Source of the DNA: Gammaproteobacteria bacterium
Lineage (GTDB): Bacteria > Pseudomonadota > Gammaproteobacteria > Pseudomonadales > Ketobacteraceae
Assembly: GCA_013178375.1 (NCBI GenBank)
Contig: JABLXQ010000021.1
Coordinates: 80,085 to 144,084, forward strand
Reading direction: 5' to 3'
DNA: 64,000 bases
Position numbers and translations under genes: made by a program. Every line of letters starts with the position of its first letter. Position 1 is the first letter of the stretch. Positions 61,534 through 64,000 of the stretch are shown here, in pieces. A model generated the notes under the pieces. The model had not been told where the DNA came from. It made no database searches and saw only the letters and a program-made list of their open reading frames with translations.

Positions 61534-61999
61534 AACGCAACAAACGGATTTGGCGCTAGACGCCCTCGATCGCCAGCTGCTCAACCGGTTGCAGGACGGT
61601 TTTCCCGTCTGTGATCGTCCCTATCTCGCTGTTGCCCGCGAATTCTCCATCGACGAAGACGAACTGATCGCTCGCATCCAGCGTCTGCTGGACACCAATG
61701 TCCTCACCCGTTTTGGTCCCATGTATCACGCCGAGCGCATGGGCGGCGGTTTGTCGCTGGCCGCGATGGCGGTACCGGTGGAGGATTTCGAACGTGTTGC
61801 GTTGCTGGTGAACAGCCTGCCGGAAATCGCCCACAATTATGCCCGCGACCATGATTTCAACATGTGGTTCGTGATCGCCACCGAAGACCGCGATGATGTT
61901 GCCGCCGTAGTAAAGAAAATCCAGGCACTCACCGGCTACACGGTCTACAACATGCCCAAGATCGAGGAATTTTATGTCGGCCTGCGATTTGCTGTGTGA
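61517..61999 (+). CDS. nirG: siroheme decarboxylase subunit NirG
   Basis: 160 residues from ATG 61517. NHNYARDHDFNMWFVIATEDRD-type segment (here AHNYARDHDFNMWFV) parallels NirD, so D and G form one pair and L and H the other. Overlaps nirH by 26 bases. Confidence 0.91.
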   Translation: MRGSAETQQTDLALDALDRQLLNRLQDGFPVCDRPYLAVAREFSIDEDELIARIQRLLDTNVLTRFGPMYHAERMGGGLSLAAMAVPVEDFERVALLVNSLPEIAHNYARDHDFNMWFVIATEDRDDVAAVVKKIQALTGYTVYNMPKIEEFYVGLRFAV

Positions 62000-62492
62000 C
62001 AACGTGATGCAGCTGGCCGAATGCGATCGCCAGCTGATCGAACTGACCCAGGGCGGCTTGCCACTGGTGCCGCAGCCCTATCATGAACTGGCGCGGCAGA
62101 TGGGCATTTCCGCCGATGAAGTCATGCTGCGTATCCAGCGCATGCAGGACAACGGCGTGATCCGTCGCATCGCCGCCGTGCCCAATCACTACAAGCTCGG
62201 CTTCCGCGCCAACGGCATGACCGTGTGGAATGTGCCGGATGAAAAAGTCAGCGCACTCGGCGAACAGATCGGTGCGCTGGATTTTGTCAGCCACTGCTAT
62301 CACCGGCCGCGCCATCCGCCGCTGTGGCATTACAATCTGTTTGCGATGGTGCACGGTGCCAGCCGCGATGACGTGCAGGACCACATCGCCGCTATCGCCC
62401 GCCTGCTGGGTGACGACAACCACGGCAGCGACGTACTGTTTTCCACCCGCATTCTGAAAAAAACCGGCCTGCGGATTCGCGCGCGGGAATAA
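61974..62492 (+). CDS. nirH: siroheme decarboxylase subunit NirH
   Basis: 172 residues. GVIRRIAAVPNHYKLGFRANGMTVWNVPDE and CYHRPRHPPLWHYNLFAMVHG parallel NirL. Last of the four subunits, followed by nirJ after 10 bases. Confidence 0.91.
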   Translation: MSACDLLCDNVMQLAECDRQLIELTQGGLPLVPQPYHELARQMGISADEVMLRIQRMQDNGVIRRIAAVPNHYKLGFRANGMTVWNVPDEKVSALGEQIGALDFVSHCYHRPRHPPLWHYNLFAMVHGASRDDVQDHIAAIARLLGDDNHGSDVLFSTRILKKTGLRIRARE

Positions 62493-62502
62493 GCGAGGTT
62501 CC

Positions 62503-63699
62503 ATGTTCCGCATCACCCAGTACATGCAGACACTGCTCAATCCCGAACCGGTGGGCCCCGCCCGCAAACCGCCAGGCCCGGTGGTGATCTGGAACCTGAT
62601 CCGCCGCTGCAATCTCACCTGCAAGCACTGCTACTCCATTTCCGCCGACATCGATTTTCCTGGCGAGCTCTCCACCCAGGAAGTCTTCACGGTAATGGAC
62701 GACCTGAAGCAATTCCGCGTGCCTGTGCTGATCCTGTCCGGTGGCGAACCGCTATTGCGACGCGACATCTTCGAAATTTCAAAGCGTGCGAAAGCGATGG
62801 GTTTTTATGTGGGCCTGTCCAGCAACGGCACGCTGATCAACGAAAGCAACATCGAAAAAATCGCTGAAGTCGGCTACGACTACGTGGGCGTGAGCCTGGA
62901 CGGCATTCGTGACACCCACGACACCTTCCGCCAGAAGAAAGGCGCCTTCGACGAATCCCTGCACGGCATCGAACTGTGTCGCCAGCACGGCATCAAGGCC
63001 GGCGTGCGTTTCACCCTGACCCAGGACAACAGCCACGAATTGCCGCAGTTGCTGGATCTGGTGGCAGAGCGCGAGATCGACAAATTTTATCTGTCGCATC
63101 TGAATTATTCCGGGCGCGGCAACCGTCATCGCAAGCATGACGTGTTTCACCAGACTACGCGGCAGGCGCTGGACCTGCTGTTCGAACGCTGCTGGGACGA
63201 ACTGCAGCGCAGCATCGTGCGCGAATACGTTACCGGCAACAACGATGCCGACGGCCCTTATTTATTGCAGTGGGCGCAAAAAAATGTACCCGATCAGGTG
63301 GAGCCCCTGCGCCAGCGCCTGATCAACTGGGGCGGCAATTCCAGCGGCCAGAACATTTCCAATATCGACAACCTGGGCAACGTGCACCCCGACACCTTCT
63401 GGTGGGATTACTCACTGGGCAACGTCAAGGAGCGGCCGTTCTCCCAAATCTGGTCTGACCCGCGCGACGACCTCATGGCCGGCTTCCGGCAAAAGCCGCG
63501 TCCGGTTCATGGCCGCTGCGGTGTCTGCCAGTACCTCAATATCTGCGGCGGCAACACGCGGGTGCGGGCCTGGCAGCTCACCGGCAATGCCTGGGCGGAA
63601 GACCCAGCCTGCTACCTGGACGATGACGAAATCGGTCTGCCGGCGGACTACAGCGAGGAACGTCTGCCGCTGCCGAACCGGATTCCACTGGCGCAGTAA
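62503..63699 (+). CDS. nirJ: heme d1 biosynthesis radical SAM protein NirJ
   Basis: 398 residues. Radical SAM cluster Cys36, Cys40, Cys43 (CNLTCKHCY), LSGGEPLLRRD, C-terminal SPASM-like cysteines in RCGVCQYLNICGG and DPACYLDD. Replaces propionate side chains by keto groups in d1 synthesis. Confidence 0.95.
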   Translation: MFRITQYMQTLLNPEPVGPARKPPGPVVIWNLIRRCNLTCKHCYSISADIDFPGELSTQEVFTVMDDLKQFRVPVLILSGGEPLLRRDIFEISKRAKAMGFYVGLSSNGTLINESNIEKIAEVGYDYVGVSLDGIRDTHDTFRQKKGAFDESLHGIELCRQHGIKAGVRFTLTQDNSHELPQLLDLVAEREIDKFYLSHLNYSGRGNRHRKHDVFHQTTRQALDLLFERCWDELQRSIVREYVTGNNDADGPYLLQWAQKNVPDQVEPLRQRLINWGGNSSGQNISNIDNLGNVHPDTFWWDYSLGNVKERPFSQIWSDPRDDLMAGFRQKPRPVHGRCGVCQYLNICGGNTRVRAWQLTGNAWAEDPACYLDDDEIGLPADYSEERLPLPNRIPLAQ

Positions 63700-63762
63700 C
63701 CACCGCGCCATTCGCACAACAAAACCTGATCATCAGACTCTTCTGAATGGGGAACTCTATTC

Positions 63763-64000
63763 ATGCTGCGAATTTTCAGCGCTTTGTTGCTGGCGGGATA
63801 TCTTGCATCCGTGCCGGCGCAGGCAGAAATCCAGACCGGCGCCGCAAAATCCGAAAAGCCCCCGGCCGCTACCACCACTGAAGCAGCACCTCGCTCCGCC
63901 ACGCCCGCTCGACCTGCAGCTCCGCCGGCGCTCGATCCAGCCCAGGTCGCACTGGCTGAAAAACTCTACGCCCAGCATTGTGTCAGTTGTCATGGCGTCA
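63763..64000 (+). CDS. nirN: cytochrome c-containing protein, probable NirN (partial)
   Basis: The first 79 codons only; the right edge cuts it. Signal peptide (MLRIFSALLLAGYLASVPAQA), a Pro/Ala/Thr linker, then heme motif CVSCH 73-77. Place after nirJ and the c-type start fit NirN, the cytochrome c plus d1-binding dehydrogenase. A second NirS or another cytochrome cannot be excluded. Confidence 0.6.
   Translation, partial: MLRIFSALLLAGYLASVPAQAEIQTGAAKSEKPPAATTTEAAPRSATPARPAAPPALDPAQVALAEKLYAQHCVSCHGV

Noticed and set aside
60585..62492. Four AsnC/Lrp-type transcription regulators
   Set aside because: Their order and motifs between nirF and nirJ identify them as NirD, L, G, H siroheme decarboxylase subunits.

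Overview
The window is a stretch of a gammaproteobacterial chromosome, most like Pseudomonadales/Oceanospirillales. The evidence is gene order: ptsO-rapZ-ptsN-hpf-rpoN-lptBAC-kdsC-kdsD facing mlaFED(B)-ibaG-murA-hisG-hisD, followed further on by degS/algW and a Nif3-like gene. This is the core arrangement known from Pseudomonas and relatives. The DNA is GC-rich, with dense operons and many 4-base start/stop overlaps. I saw no rRNA, tRNA, CRISPR array, transposase or integrase. One interspersed-repeat-like palindrome is present.

Layout. 0-1.5 kb: an outer-membrane porin and a small PstS-like periplasmic protein (cut by the window edge). 1.7-6.8 kb: a tight four-gene signalling unit (coiled-coil protein, membrane-anchored OmpA-domain protein, Ras/Rab-like small GTPase, PAS-GGDEF-EAL protein). 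6.9-9.0 kb: sodB and mgtE. 9.1-16.4 kb: the nitrogen-PTS, RpoN, Lpt and Kdo block, all on the minus strand. 16.6-22.8 kb: Mla lipid transport without mlaC, then ibaG, murA, hisG and hisD. 22.9-29.5 kb: a YjfB-like motility protein, a GAF-EAL protein, cstA-ybdD and an RND-superfamily exporter. 30.0-39.2 kb: an orphan type VI secretion effector island without structural genes (vgrG, DUF6484, a methyltransferase, DUF2169, a ketosynthase-fold protein lacking its catalytic residues, a PAAR-like protein with a putative C-terminal nuclease, a DUF3396 immunity-type protein, a TIGR02270-type protein). 39.1-48.0 kb: APC permease, DegS-type protease, Nif3-like protein, single-subunit ATP sulfurylase, LTA-synthase-like sulfatase, Hsp20 with a sigma-32 promoter, ZapG and an alpha/beta hydrolase. 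48.1-64 kb: a denitrification locus (nirS, Crp-family regulator, norCBQ-X-D, nirCFDLGHJ and the start of a probable nirN), with zapE and an aldo/keto reductase embedded in it.

How the parts work together. NirS reduces nitrite to NO, NorCB reduces NO to N2O, NorQ/NorD mature NorCB, and NirF/DLGH/J/N make heme d1 for NirS. FNR/Anr/Dnr-type sites sit about 41 bases before the inferred starts of the nirS unit and norCB, and a degenerate one before nirC, so low oxygen or NO probably switches on all three together. NirS carries an extra N-terminal cytochrome c domain and no nirM is seen in the window, which suggests a built-in electron donor. A 9/10 match to the same kind of site also lies upstream of vgrG.

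Most worth checking: the T6SS island with its ketosynthase-like pseudoenzyme and PAAR-nuclease/immunity pair, the GTPase/c-di-GMP unit whose GTPase has Arg at the Ras Gln61 position, the NirS fusion, and the unexplained small membrane proteins in the nir and nor units.
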